DNA of 64,000 bases. Source: Phoebastria nigripes (taxonomy: Eukaryota > Chordata > Aves > Procellariiformes > Diomedeidae). Position numbers and translations under genes: made by a program. This document shows positions 23,601-38,600 of this stretch, in pieces. The notes beneath the pieces were generated by a model. It saw only the letters and a list, made by a program, of their open reading frames with translations. It made no database searches and was not told where the DNA came from. Positions within the stretch are counted from its first letter, which is position 1, and each line of letters opens with the position of its first letter. The stretch is taken from the NCBI GenBank assembly GCA_035582835.1, contig JAYKAV010000955.1, positions 1,239,311-1,303,310 of the forward strand, read 5' to 3'.

Positions 23601-26600
23601 ATACAGCTCGGTTTCTAGTACTTGCACTGTGAATTTCCTCAATGAAAAGACTTTGCATGGTGGTGCCATTGACAGAGACCTGTGGTGCTGGCGTGGCTTG
23701 TGTGGGCTGGGATCCTGTTGCGGGCTCTTGCAGGGGGGCTGGTGGGGTGGCTGAGAGGTGGCTACCTGCCGGCATGCCTTCGCTGTGGCTGGCTGCAGTG
23801 GGTGAACCCTGGGCATGGTTGACCAGGGCTGATGAATGCTGAGACTGATGGATGACAACAGGCGAGCTCTGCACATGATGGACCGTCATTGTTGAGAAGG
23901 GGACAACTTCTGACTTGACTGATGACACCTGGGCCTCTGATGTGATTGCTGTGAGGTTTTGCTGTGCATGTCCCTGGGCATGCTTGAGCTCCTCCTGGTT
24001 TTTCAGAGCATCAGCTGCAGTGGCCTTTTCCATAGCAGAGTATTGCACGGCTTGGGATGGATCCACACCCCTCAGCAGTCCTTCTGTAACATGTCTGCCC
24101 AGCCAAATAGAACACAACAGCGTGGCACATGGTTAGCATACAGGCGAGTCATGAGCAATACTTAACAATAAACTTTTGCAAGGGAAAAGCACGGTGTTTT
24201 TTCTTCCTGATGCTCTCAGTTGTGTGATTTTATAGCTTTCTCTCAGAGTCAGGGACTCAGAGTTTGAGAGGCCACTCTAATTAGGATGTTTTTGCCTTTT
24301 AAAATCTTTACAAACCTTCATGGATGTACTGGCACTTTTTGACTAAACCATGAGTTACAGTGGGTTGATTTTAGAGGGAGAATGGAAATCAGTTGACTTA
24401 AATTTTATACACTGTATCTAGCTAAACAAGTTACCTAGAATGGGAGGTAGCAGTTTGGCAAATTGCCAAATCAAAGCCTTCAAATGATACTTCACAAAGG
24501 TTGTGTCTATCAAGAGTTTGGGATAGAATGGGCTGAGGATGCATAGAGTCAACTATTTCTGGCAGCTAGCTGTGAAATGGCTGAGCTTCAGAGTATAGCT
24601 AGCCATCAAATGCCATCAGTTTTTCCATTACTGAAACAGACTTTATGAAGCTTAATACGTAATTTCACAGCAAAAAATTACTTTTGGTAAAACTTTGGCA
24701 TGCATAGCTTATTGGTTTTTTTCCCAAACAGGGCGAGACAGGAAATAACTGTAGTCATTTTTAAGAAAAGGAAACTAATATGAAAGGATATAGATGTTTA
24801 TCTACATGGAAAAATAAGTGACAGCTCTTAGAAGACCTGTTACATAAGCCATTTTATCCATCTGCCAGTACTGGCAAATCTATTTTACATATGCTCCAGG
24901 ATATATGGCAACAATGATAACCCTACATTCCTTAGAACAATGGTAGCAACAATAGGCTTATGACTTACATTTTCTTGTAATTGAAGTAAAATTGGGACCA
25001 CCACCACTGACAGTTTGGCCTGATTCACTGGTTTTGAGTAGGAATTAAATCCAATGCCTATTGCCCTATATAAATCAGCAGTCATTTGCTGCTCATACAT
25101 TCTGACAAACATAGCTAAACACTGGCACTTAGTGGACACAAATTTTATCTAATATTTCAACTTTCTCTAATGCATCTTCCTTGCAAAGAACAGAATAAAG
25201 AATTTGCATGAATTCACAAGCATATTGAAAAATATTTCTTTCTTTCAGAAGGTTTAGGATATTTTTATCCACTTAGAATCTCCTGTTTTATTTCTTACTG
25301 TTACATTTTTGGGGATGCATATTTCAGTGTCAGAGAATATTTCTATTAGCTTAGATTGCTGTAAATGCCTACAGTTAATTAACTCAGATATGGGACTGAT
25401 GCCACTCTGTAAGCTTTCTCATCCAGGTACTTCCCAAATCTGGAAGTGTTGAGTTCAGAGGGAGCTAGTTTCAATCATAAGATCTCGACGACTGGGGCTG
25501 TTGGTCAGAACAGAACCACTGCACAGAGCACAGGAAAGGTTAATTTGATTTCCCTTGAGAGGGCTCTAGGAAGAATCTATAAAACACTGCAAGCAAGTTG
25601 CATTTCTCAGAATTGCCTGGGGAGAGGGGGAGAACCCAAACCCAAAAGCTGTTCCAGCCCTGCTTGAGGAAATCATGTAGTTTTGAAGAAAAAAAAATCA
25701 CCTCCTGAGCATGGTAAGAATATCGGTCATGCTGCGCACACGTTTCAGCAAGCTGTCTAGCTTGTGTGGTTCTTCCTTTAGGAACCTCACGGCTTCTACC
25801 TCAATCCGGAGGATTGCACGCATTTTATTCTGCAATGTCGGGAACTCTCCTGCAAAGACAACAACTGTGAATCTCAAGAGGAAATTATAAAAGCCCTGGG
25901 GAGAAATGGATGATGGGGTGAACATTAACTAGTTGAGTGTCTACCTCTCTCCCGGAGCCATGCAACAAGCTCCTTAATCCCAACTTTAAATCTTTTTGGA
26001 AGTGCAAGTTAATGCCCCCAGATCAAAGGCAAAACTGTTCTCAGCCACTGTGGTTAAAAGAGAAGAACCAAAAGTAAAAAGGAAAAGTACGTACCTTTCA
26101 GGGTGGCAACAGCTTCTCCCACTTGACGCAAAAGAAAGGCTCCATCTTCAACATCTTTCAGTGTAACTGTCTTGCTGGAAGCAGTGGAGTCCCTTTTCAG
26201 GTCTTCAACAAATGCCTCCAGCTCACTGGCAAAACAAAAAAAGTGGACATAAAATGTAAGCAGGACTTTCACATTACAGTCAAATATATGTAAATGAATG
26301 GACTAAACTAAACCAGAAACCTCAACTGTGGCATCTTTAAATCTGGCACCACAGGCCGAAAAAACAGCAGGGTACCATGAGGGAAAGTGAGGATGCTGGA
26401 CACTCACGCTCGCAGCATAGGAACAGGCTTGTAACTAGCCCAAGTCAATGATTTCTCTGACAGGCTGCAGATGTGCAGTGCATATTGACCTCAGGGCAGC
26501 TGCGCTACAAAGGGCAGGTGGGGTGGTGAAACACCTCTAACAGCCAGCCCTCTGGGGAGGGCAAAAATCCTAGAAGGGTGCAGACACACTGTACCACTGC

Positions 26601-29600
26601 ATCCAGTACTGGTTTGCACCTTGCATTTTCTCATTGCTGATGACATGCAAAGGAATGCTCAACAGTGAAGTAACAATGCAAAAACTGGCACTAATGGCCC
26701 CTTGATGCAACCCTGTTTATCTGCCAGGTCCTGCTAGACAGGATACAGGGTCCTGTTTCCACAAATAGCCAGACTGAAACAGCAAGTGTGCATTGTGTGC
26801 AGTTCTCGCTCAGCATTTGGATTCAAGAATGAGTCACTTCAGATGTTTTTTCCAACCATTGTTGTCCTGTGCTTCCTCCAGCTCCATCTGGTGATTCCTC
26901 ATCACATTTCCCAATATTTTTTCCAGTGCTTCCGTACTCCACATCATAAATTTTCACAATCCTTCAGACACATAAACTTTATTTTTGTTTTGGGGGGAGC
27001 CACTTTTTTTCCATTTAAGGTTGAGACCACATTGCTTTAGCTGGAGTTTCCACGCAGAAGCTGAAAAATTTCTCAAAAAAACCTGAAACGCATTATGCAC
27101 AACTATACAAACACCCTTGCAAATACCTTAAAAGGATCATCTCTTGAATATTTATTCTAAGAGAATATTAAGGTACCAAATTTACTAACAGGAATATTCT
27201 GAGAAGCAGTTTAATTGTATGGTTGAAAACAATGCAAAGCAAACTCTGAACTGACAAATAGGCTACTCATTTTAACCTAATTTTGGGCCTCATTTTTCGC
27301 ATCCACTCAGGTAGCAGTTTTGCAATTGCTGTAAGAGAACCAAGATATGGGCTGATTGCCTGAAAAGGGGTAGGGGAAGACCGCCTTCTGCACCAGCCAC
27401 AGGTCTTGCATTTCCACACATTTCCCTTATGCCAGCACTACCACGCAAATCCAGCAGAAAATTACTTATTTTCAGCCAGGTCACTTCCTAGATCCACCTC
27501 CGTGGATAGGCGACATGAGGCGGAAAAGAGAGGAGTAAGTGGCCAGTAATGGGTTAAAAAGGAGAAAATCCCTTGGCGCACCATTCTGCATTTAGGTCAA
27601 TTTAAAGTGGAAGCACAGTCACACAGAACAATAAATGGCAATACAATAGTACTTCTGATATACAGAGAAACAGAGACAGTATCAGGATCTGAACATCAAG
27701 TGCACACAGCAAAGAGTTCATTTCAATCCAAAGACTAAGAACTTTAGAAACTATAAAACAATTTTGAATTAAGAATCATAAGTTGCTTCTGAGCAGATCA
27801 CAAACAAGTGGAGGTAAATGATCCTGTTCCCATTTTAAGACCACTTCTCCCAAAGACTCTGTCTTGAGAAAGACTGGGGGAGTCACGATTTCCACTAGCA
27901 CAAGCATACTTGCAGGAAACAATCCAAGGGACCACACGATGGCAGCAAGGGAATGTTTCTCAGGATATTTTTCCAGTGGAAGAGGCTCGGATAATGCAGA
28001 TATCTGCTGTCTCTGTGTCTGTCTGCCTTTGCAATAAAGGGCACAGATAGTCTAGGAAGGAGCTGGAAAAAGAATTTGGCGTTCTGTCACTCACTACAAT
28101 GCAAAGGCTCCTGCCCTCCGGAACAGTGCTCTACAGTCATGCATCCTCCCTACTCTTAATGCCATGATACTGGCACTCAGGCTAGGCAGTGCTACTTTGG
28201 GAATCATAGGGTACACCCTCCCTCCGACCTCCGCTTTTGTAGATCAGCACTGGAAAAACAGCTTCTCAGATACCGGCATCCACCAGGCAACAAAAAAGAT
28301 AAGGGCAGAAGCTTAAATTTGTTCATGGGTGGAAAGAAGAGAAAGGAACAAACACAGAACAATGTTACAATGTTTTGGTAGATTTATGATTGTTGGAAAT
28401 ACAGGGATAAAGAAAAGATTTCCAGGTAGCTGACAATGGCTTTCTTTCCCCTTTGTTCTTTGAGCAGAAATGAAAGGGTCATCATAAACCCCTTTGATTC
28501 CATACAGTGATACTATCAAACAAGACAACTGATCCTGAAATTACTCAGGGGATACCATATTACACTGCCTCATCTTGCTAACTACAAGGGAAAAGAAACT
28601 TCAGCCCTCAGGAGCCAAAGTGTGAAACAGATCCAGCAGTCTCCAGCATTTCTTTTCTGTAACTGGGGAAACTACTTGGTTTTATAGATTGGACTGAGCA
28701 AACCCAATTAACAAGACACTCACCTTAATACAGTTTCAGAAGGCTAATACAAGATAAATTATTTTTCTGCATCTATGTTTTACACAGGGGAGACAAGGCA
28801 AACTCTTATGCTGAGATCTTTCTTTAGGCAAAAAAGCATCAGAGGATCTGTCTCAGATTGCAGTATCAGTAGAACAGGTTACAAAATGAACTGACAAAAT
28901 TAATAGTAACAAATCACCCAGGCCACATGGTATTTGCCCTGGAGTTCAATAGCAACTCGAGGGTGAAACAGTTGAACTATTAATGCTAAGCATCTAACTT
29001 CTTGATTAAAATTGTTTTGGCACCAGAGTAGTGGAAAGTGTCATAGATGATACAAATAAATTTTTTAAAAGGAGATGGGGCTATCCAGGGAACTGTACTC
29101 TGGTGAGACTGACACCCAGACTGGTGTAATTGATAGATACCAAAATAAAGAATAAACAATAAAGAATTAGTGGACCAATGGATAAATATGCTGTGTTAGG
29201 GAGGAATTAATGTGATTTGTGTAAAGAGAAGATAAGTCTCACAAATACACAAGGAAACAACAAAAGCATGGCGAAAAGCTATAGCCCAAAAGGCTTTCAG
29301 CAAGGTATTTGAGCAACAGCTTTCAAGAAAGCAAAGTTGCCACAGGACAAGAGAGGAAATTCTCTCATGGATAAAGTACTGGAAGTAAAGGGAAGGGATC
29401 AATGAACAGCTTACTCAATGAATGTAGTTTGCTGGTGGGTTCCACAGGGATCGGTGCTAGGGCTGGTGCTTTTCAACATAGTATAAATTATTTAGAAAAG
29501 AGGACGAACAGCATAGTAAAAAAATCTCAGAAGGATATTAAATTATTCAGGGGAATGAAAATGAAAGGTAACTGCAGAGGGCTGCAGATGGACCATCTGA

Positions 29601-32600
29601 CACTAACTGACCAGGAAAAAACCAAAGATGAAATTAGCTCCTAATAAATGTAAAGTAATGCTCATGAGAAGAGGAAAAATAAAAACAAAAACAACCCCAC
29701 GTAAACCCAACAACCTCCCAAAAAGCTAAGTTTTTATACACAATAATGAACTTTGAACTGATAATCATCCCTTCTGAGTGAGATGTTGGATTTGTAATGG
29801 AAAGCTCACGTGGAACATGAGGACAGGGGGACCACCACCGCGCCACTGCATGAAGTCATGGCATGCCTACATCAGATATAGCCATTGCAGGTCTCTCCTC
29901 TCCCCATTCCCATCTCACAGATGTACACTAGAGTTAGAAAGGGCATACAGAAAGGCAACAGCATGACAAAACATATAGAATGGCTTTTACAAGAGGAGTA
30001 ACTAACTAAGCAGACCAGGACTTTTCAGGCTGGAAAAGGCATGATCAGAAAATGGAGTGGGGGAGCATCTGCAACATCATGACTAGCATGGAGAGGGTAA
30101 ATATTCTGCTGTGCATAATTTAAGGGTTTGGGGATTGATTGACAGATGAAAGATTCAAAAACAAACAAAAAGAGGTTCTTTCTGCCCAAAAAAGAATTAC
30201 CCTATAGAATTCATTGCTGTACATAACCAAGTTTACATTAATTTTTAAAAATGCATAGTTCATGAAAAGTAAACAATTCATGCAGAGCTTTTGCATATGA
30301 AGATACCATCTCTGACTTTGAAAATCCCTGAGCTACAAGTCATTAAAAGCAAGGAGATGCGCTCTGAGCATTTTGTCATGTTCTTATATCCTTTCCCAAG
30401 TATCTGCTACCAGTGGCTCTCCAAGACTGCTAAGTGGAGTTTTGTTTTTACTGAGCACGGTTATTCTTATTAAAAAGTCTGATACTTTTCCTAACAAAAA
30501 TATAAATTGTAACTTACTATGGATCATTGGATACTATTGGATTGGATATCCAATTATACAGCTTGGATGTGGCTACAATTTAAATACTGTGCTTATAAAA
30601 CCCCCTCTATTAAGATGCTTACAATAATCTACAACATATCGTAGTCATACCTGTAACATGCTCCTCACAACATAAATACTTCATTAGTCAATGTGTCATA
30701 TCATCATAATTTGTCCTTGGTCTGGTNAATTTTAAGGCTAGTATCTACAACCCCAAAAGTGTCATATATGACATCTCTAATGTTGAATCAAAAGACTAGA
30801 TGGAAAAAACCTACCCAGTTAATTCTGAGTATGTATTTCACTGTTACAAGTGTGAATAAACACTACGTTTAACAGTGTCCTTTAGATTTCATTAGATATC
30901 TCTGAACTGTAATCCTGCTACAGCTGTGACACACATGGCACACTTCTGTAGGCACCATCATGAATAGCTGCTCAACAGAAAGCTTGCTCTGAAATGTACA
31001 CTGACATTTCTGCTGTTTACAACATGAAACCGCCAATATCTTTATTTTTTTATTTCCCAGTGATAATCTTCAGAATTGCAGAAAGGAGAGCTTTTTAAGC
31101 TGAGATTTACCACTTCAGAGTAGTAAGTACACTTTTGTAAGTATTGCAGAAATCCTTAAGCTCCCTTGTCTTGCATGAAGCCAGTCTACTGATTTAGTCC
31201 TATGATTTAGGAAAGGTCAAGAGGGCAACAGTTGAAAGACTAAGAAATGGTAATTTTTTTGCCCTGTTGCTTTGCATTTGTTTATACATCTGCACTGGGA
31301 TCAGATTAATTGAAAGTGCCTATATAGAATGTTAACCTGTTCCTGAATACTGCCAGTGACGTTTGATATGTAATTTTGTGATGTATGCTCTTCATTATTA
31401 ACAGCCATCAGCTGTTGAACTTAAAGCATTGTTGTCAGATGTGCTTTTTCTTTTGGGCTCTGATCCTGCAAATGTGCAAATACATGACAAAGAAATCTCA
31501 TTGGACACAACTGATGAAAAAGAATTGTTTGTGATTTAATGTTTGTTTCTAGCATGTCTCTAAAAGGGTTGAACTAACATTTACAGCCTATGAATGATCT
31601 AAGAAAGACACTTTCCTGTAACATTAACAAATGAAGTAGCACAGAAGCAGCAGAAATTCTGTGAACAGAAGAAATTCCAAACGCTGGCAGAACAGAATCA
31701 TATTGCAATCAAAGTTGTATCCTAAATGAACAGCTGTAACAACTAATGCCATTTGTACTTGACCTCACTCAGTATCCATTTTATGAGGCAATGCGATAAA
31801 CAGCCATCACACAAATTGTTCTTTCCACAGAGAACAAACAATCTAGAAACTAGACAATNAAGTACACAGGAATAAAGTGATGAACAGGAGGGTAATCACT
31901 TAAGGCTACAACACAATGTTATTTAAGACTACAAACCAGCTGAGAGGATTATATACCAGCATGGATGATTACTACACATTAAACTTTTCTTCACAGAAAA
32001 CATACACTCCCTTAGTAACATTCTACTTTGTTTTTACAGATGCACCATTTTTATTAGAAATCTTATCTATCTGACAACACATTGATCAACAGGAAAGATT
32101 TACTCTCCTTAGCTGTCAATAACTGTACTCCTATGGCTCTTCAATCATCATTTCCAATGACAAGCTGACTATAAAGTTTCACTCTATTATGGAGCAATTC
32201 TTCAGGTGTGAACTAAATGCAGTAATGAGAAGTAATTAGTTATATAGCATCTTACAAATGTGAGTGTTAGAACTAGTTAAATTGTTTATTGATTTCAGCT
32301 TCATCTTGCCTCCTGCTGACTCTGAACATGGACTAAAGCAAACAACGGGATCCCACCAGTCTCGGTAGGCCAAAGTTTTGGGGGAAAAGAGAGTCTTACA
32401 AAGAGCGTTTACACAACAACAAAAAAAGGAAAAGTATTTTCATCTGTAGTTAAGTGTATGGAAATCCCAGTAAGTAAATTTTAGACAGAGACTGGCATTG
32501 CTGACTGCAATTAAACTTCAATCCTCTATTTATGAGCTTCCCCTACCTCTCCCACGCAAAAGCCAAAGCACTTACTATTGAAATCTGATTTTCATACTTA

Positions 32601-35600
32601 AAGCCAAACTCATTACCTTCCTTTGCATCCATTTGTTCTTGAGGAAATTCCTCCCTCCTTCCCTAAAGCATAATACACAAAGCTGAAGGGGAGAGCTAGG
32701 GTAGGGGGAGGCTTTCAGAAGATGGAGGTGGTCACGGTCCTTACAGTCATCTGTCCCTTTACAGGGGACTTCTGAAGAGGTTGAAACTCTTTGTACTGGT
32801 GGGACTTACCCAGTGGGCTGTGCTTAGAAGGACTTCCAGTCAGGACCAGTGATTTGTACAACACAGACACAGTTTTACAGCCAATATGAGTGCAAGGAAA
32901 CACAGCTAAAACAGCATACACAGGTGCAGTTTCACTAAAGTTTTACTAGTTTTAAGTTTAAAGTTTTAGTAAACTGAAGTTTTCACTAAAGCTACTAGTT
33001 TATGGAAGAAAAAGCCAGGCAAAAGCAACAAATTCTAAGAGGTTTCTCAACCCACCATAACTTCTTGACAATCTTTTCTTCCTCGTTGAGGTATTTCTGC
33101 CTTTCTTGTTCCACCAGGTTGCGCTGTCGCTGCACAGGATCTTCAAGCCTCTTCACTGTTTCAAGCATTTTGCCATTGATTTCCAGCTCTGCTTTCTTCA
33201 CCATTGCCCTCAGCATCTCCTGGTTCTGCAGCTGTTGCACAAAAGAAATCAACTTCAATTTTTCCTGCTTGACTGACATCCCTCGCAACAGAATACATTG
33301 CAGAGCTCAGAAATAGGTTGGGATAAACACAGCCCTACAGCAAGAGAGAGATTTTACCTTCTTCTTTCCCTCTTTAACTTTACCTATAAACATTATTCCA
33401 TGAGGAAGTGTTGGGGGTGAGAAAAGCCTAAATCTGATTAACTTCTAATGTGTTCATCTAACTTCCAGTTGCGAGCTGACGAGCAAAAGATGTTGGGATC
33501 AGTACACCACCTTCAGTGCATAACTTCTGCAAGGATTGTGGCCCCTTTATTCTGCTCAGTCCAGCATGAACCAAGAATTAATCACGCCTCACAAGAATGC
33601 CGGAAGCTTGACTTCCACTTTGCACATATCTCATAAGCTTATGCATCGCACTGCACATACATGCCTGGTGGATAATCCCACACATTAATGACAAGGCTGG
33701 AACGCACTGCTGTTCTAAGAATGGAATTTTTCAGTCTCTCAAGTGGCAGAGAAAGGATTGTGCTATCCGGTGTAATTTGGTACAGACGTACAGCTCATCT
33801 GCAATACATAAAACCTCCCTTACCCACCAAAAAACCCCCCTTTATAATATGGTAATTTTCTGAGAACTGTAAAAGTCACACCTTCTTGTCTTAGCCTTAT
33901 GTTAAGTATCTAAAGCATTAATTTTCTAACTGATATTAAGTCTGCAGAGCAAAACACAGCTAAGAAAGCAAACTAGACTGTACTCTTCTGTGGGTAGCCC
34001 TAGAGCAGCTATGCCCCACACTCACACAAACCAAACCTGTCTCTTACACAAATCACAAGATTCAAAGTGATAAGCAGGGCTCCATCAAGTCACAGCTTTA
34101 GCATATAGGCAGCATGAACACAACTCTGTTAGCCCAGCAGCCTTCTCATACTGTAAGATTTTAAGAAACACCTGTGTCAATTGGGAGATGAAATTCCAGT
34201 TTTAAAACTAGCAGTCGAACCATCAGCTGTCTTCTAAACATCCAGGCTTAACAGCCAAACCACATTTAACATACAAAGTAAAACAACTGCCTAATAGGAA
34301 GAATCACAAAAATGGGTTACCTACAAGACAGTATAATGCAACAAGACTTCTTTTTAAGTTGATTTAAGAGAATTCATGGGAATCAGAGAACAAAAAGCCT
34401 TTGCCCAGGTCATTCTTTCCAATCAGTACAGGAATTAGAGGAAGAAACTCAACTCTCCCCTCCCGACTCTTCAGTCCTTGTGCCCGACTCTGCCTTCTCC
34501 AGCGACACAACTGTGATGAGAGGGAGGGTAACACTTCACTTAAAGTGCGTGGGGGGGCCTGAGCTGCGACAAGCAGGAGGTGTTAGCTCAAAACTCATCT
34601 GAAGATAAGTGTTAGCAGTTAGGGAAAAAAATGAACCTGGAAAACATTTGAAACAGCACAGATTTATAAACATTGTCAGCTGCTTTATACCAGACTGGAT
34701 TATTTTGAAGACAGTGCATACGTGTATTTTTCCCCACTATGGGATTAACGTTTGGGTTTGATAAATTAAAACCTCTTACAGTGAGGCCAGCACAGCTATC
34801 TGAGACACACATCTCTTACACTGTGCCATATTTTCAAGAAGAAAAACATAAATGAATGAATAAATGAGTGAATGAGCATGTAACACTTCAGTCATACAGT
34901 TTATTCACAGCTCTTTAAAAAGTGGGGAAATTTGACACAGGGAAGTGACTTGGGAAATGTAAAACAACTGATCCGAGGTCAGTGAGAAGGTCAGTAACGG
35001 AATCAGACTTAAGTCTCAGGTGTCCAGAATTTAAGTCCTCTATGTTCCTCAGCTGGTAACAGTGACTCCCAGTAATACCAAAACTGAGTATGTGTGTGTG
35101 TCAGGTTGTGCAATGGCAGGTACACTTTTTTCCCTATTACTATGGGAGTATATAGGGGATCTATATTTACTGTAGTGACACCTACAGCTAAGGTGCTTGT
35201 CACTTCCATTTATGCAGTGCTTGAACAGTATTAGAAAGTTTCAGTCATAAAAGTTCATCCATTTCTGTAACAAGATTAGGGAATAAAAATATAACTCAGC
35301 AATATTTCAAAAAGCTTGTATTTTGAGGCCTCCCAAACCTCAATGTTTGGAGTGAGCTCCTGAAGTCTGGGAAATGACTCATCTTGGTATCAAAGAGATG
35401 TTTTTGCCATTTCTATGAAAATTCATGTAACACTTGGCTAGCTCTGGAAAACCTGGGTCTGTTCATGCTTGGGGAACAGGGACAGAAGATGAGAAGGGAG
35501 AGGTACAGATGGGTGCAGAGAGAGAAGAGAAGGAACCAGCGGAGAGGAGTAATTGTGCGTTTAAGCAGGGCAGAGTCACCAGCCAAAGGACAACGTGAGG

Positions 35601-38600
35601 CAGGGCGAGCAGGAGCAGAGGGGAAGAGCTGTGGGTGAGGAAGAAGAGGCAGTCTCTGGCCGCTACAGCACGTTTACCTCCATGTTCTGGAACTGAACTT
35701 GATTCTTACCTTTATTCTGCCAGCAGGTATCAGATCTGAGACTCCCTGGCTAAGTGCACGCCCCATTTGTCCCTCAGACCACCTCTGTCAGTTACTCCAC
35801 CACCTCAAGTAGAAGTTTTATGGATCTGCCACGGTTATTCTGGTTCCACAGACTAGAACTTTTTGTACTTTAAGTTTGCTTGAAAACAAGCCAAATAAAC
35901 AACCTTAGACATTCACACTTGAAAAGAAACTTTGTTAAAACAGTGTTCAAGTTCCAAAGTCAAGTGCCCAAAGGTAAGGAAAAGCAGTGCAGGCTTTCCT
36001 GTCACCACCAAATGGCAATTTCTTGCTAATTAGAGTTAACTTGACTTATAACTGCAAGCAGCAATCAATCAGAAAGAAATTTAACATGCTTTTTTAGAAT
36101 TCTAGCATCCTCTCCTACACTCATTACCCTTGGCTCTCACTCCCAGCCTCACCAATCTCTCCAGATTCCTACCTTGTCCCTTTTCTTCAGCTACTGCTCC
36201 AGCCATTATCTATCACTGCTCTCTCACAAGTACCCCAGCACCGCCTCTGGCACCCGCTTCAAGAATAATATGATAACCAGTTTAGTTCACTTTGAACCAA
36301 TTATTATCTATGAGACAGGTAACTGGAAAACCAAGTATTAGTTCACAGCCCTGCTTCTCATTAGGAGACAAGCATGACCTGTCCAGTGGGAGCCTCCCAG
36401 GCCCTGCTGGGAGAGGCTTCTGGGCCACCCACCTCCCCACACACTACAGTGCACAGCCACAAATAGGGACTGACTGCCTGCAGCTCAGGATCTCTGTAGA
36501 ATCTAATTATCTAACTCCTGAAGTTTGTTACCACAGAAAGATTAAACGTAGTCTCACCAATTCTATACTGCAGCTCAAAACATATTTGAATTTCTAATTC
36601 AAAGTTACACTTGTGAGACTGAGTATCATACACCATTTATGACAGTATTATTATCACATTTTCTATCCTTCCTGCAGCACTCATTTCCCTGCAAATAATA
36701 CATTGACTGAAGGAAAAGCATGCATGCATACACATTCCTAACATTGAACCTTAATCACATCTAACTGCTCTCCCTTAAAATGTGTTCAATTAAAGAAACG
36801 AAGGCATAGACAAAAAAAATCCAATGTACTTATAAGCTAATGATATATACCATGAACACGTACTCTAAGGCTTGGTTCAAACCTGACACTAAAGAGTTCT
36901 CATTATCTGGGAGTGCAGAATGAACAACCCCACTGAACTCATCATGGGCTCCAGTCTTACCAACAACAAATGCATCCAGGACACAGGCCGGGTTCTAGCC
37001 TATCTCTGGCAATGAGGAAAACTCCACAGCACCATGAAACTGGTCTTTCCTGAGTATCTCTGAAAATCAGAGCGCTTAAGGAAGATGCTACTGGAGTAGC
37101 AAGAAGTGTATCTANCTAACCTCTAGCAGTAGCCATGATGCAATGTCTTTATTTCAAGAATTTCTGGTTAAAATCCAGCCACAGACTGAAACAGTTTGAA
37201 CTTTTTGGTTGCATCTGGTAACATATACATTTAACTGGTGTGTGAATCAATACATCTGCATCAATTGCTGCTGGGTATGTTTTAAAAAGAGGATTTTGCC
37301 AGCACAGACAAAGGCTACATGAATGAATGGGTCTTTTCCATCATGTGTTTCTCTGATTCTATTAAGCAAATGAGTAAGAACTTACAGTGATATCATCAAT
37401 TGAAAATTGAACCATAGACAGTACTAAATATAGTTTTATGTCCTGTTCCTGTTTCTTAGTTATCCTGCCTGTGCAATCACCTTTTTCAGTTCTTTGGAAG
37501 TGTTTCTTTTAGTCTGCCACTGTACGAAAAATTCACGCAAACAGGAACAAACTGACTGCTAATCCAGGAGAAACAGTGAAAGTGAAAAATATGAAGTACT
37601 GTCAAACATATTATACAAACAACCTGGAAAAACAGAAAAATACTTTTCCCTTTTACTTAGAATTATTTTCCAAAAAACATAGCACAAAATTTTTTTATTA
37701 GAAGTGTGATATTTCAACACTCTTCAGTTTAAAACACTACCTGTTTCACTTGCTGCCCTACAAACTGTGAGCTCTTTTTCAAAATAATTCCACCCATTCA
37801 GGAAAGCCATGACAAAAACTCACTCCCATGAATGTAATTTATATGTAGTATACCAAAGTTTCCCTTGAGCTACAGGTTCTTCCATCCGACTATCACAAAT
37901 TTGCCCACTTCCTACTGGCACAATGCACCAAATTTGCTATCATTTCTGAAATAAGGGAAGCTAGCCAGAGTTAATGAGCACACTTGGGATATGTCCTTTT
38001 TTCCTTCTCAAGACTTCCTTGGCAGCATTGATTTGTGCAGATGGTACAAGTTTCTTTACTCCTGTATGCAATAATGCTATATCTGATCAAAAGCAAGGTT
38101 ACTGCCCCAGGCAGGGCTGTGGAGACAAAGTGCAGCTGTGGAAACGCCACCTCCTCAGTGAGCAGGCCCTGTGAGAACGATGCACTCACTGCCTCCAGCG
38201 CAGCACTGAAACCTCCATCCCACTTTACGAGGCCACATGCTAAGTGCAGCTGGTGGCCAGACTGCAGGCATTTGCCAAGAGCTGCATTTGGCACATGGGG
38301 TTACAGAAGGACAGAGGGGCTGCAGTGGTTTGCGGCACAAATGTGGAAGAATACGCACTTATACATAATGTGCCAGGGCAGAGAACCCAAGCCAGAGTCT
38401 TGAAATTAGATGGGGACCGTGATGGCCGGCATGTAGGCAGCACTGCTGGGAACAGCTTTTGAAAGATACATTTGCTATAGGAACATACTCATCCTAAACT
38501 GAAAATGTAAATACATGGGTGCTGTATCACAGGCCTGGCTGACACAACTGTTTGCTCCAAATACCTTCTGCCATCTCTTCATTACCAGCAAACTGAGCAC

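Noticed and set aside
23642..24165. Plus-strand frames opposite KIAA1217 exon 8
   Set aside because: Antisense to a confirmed coding exon; Cys/Trp/Gly-rich translations typical of shadow frames.
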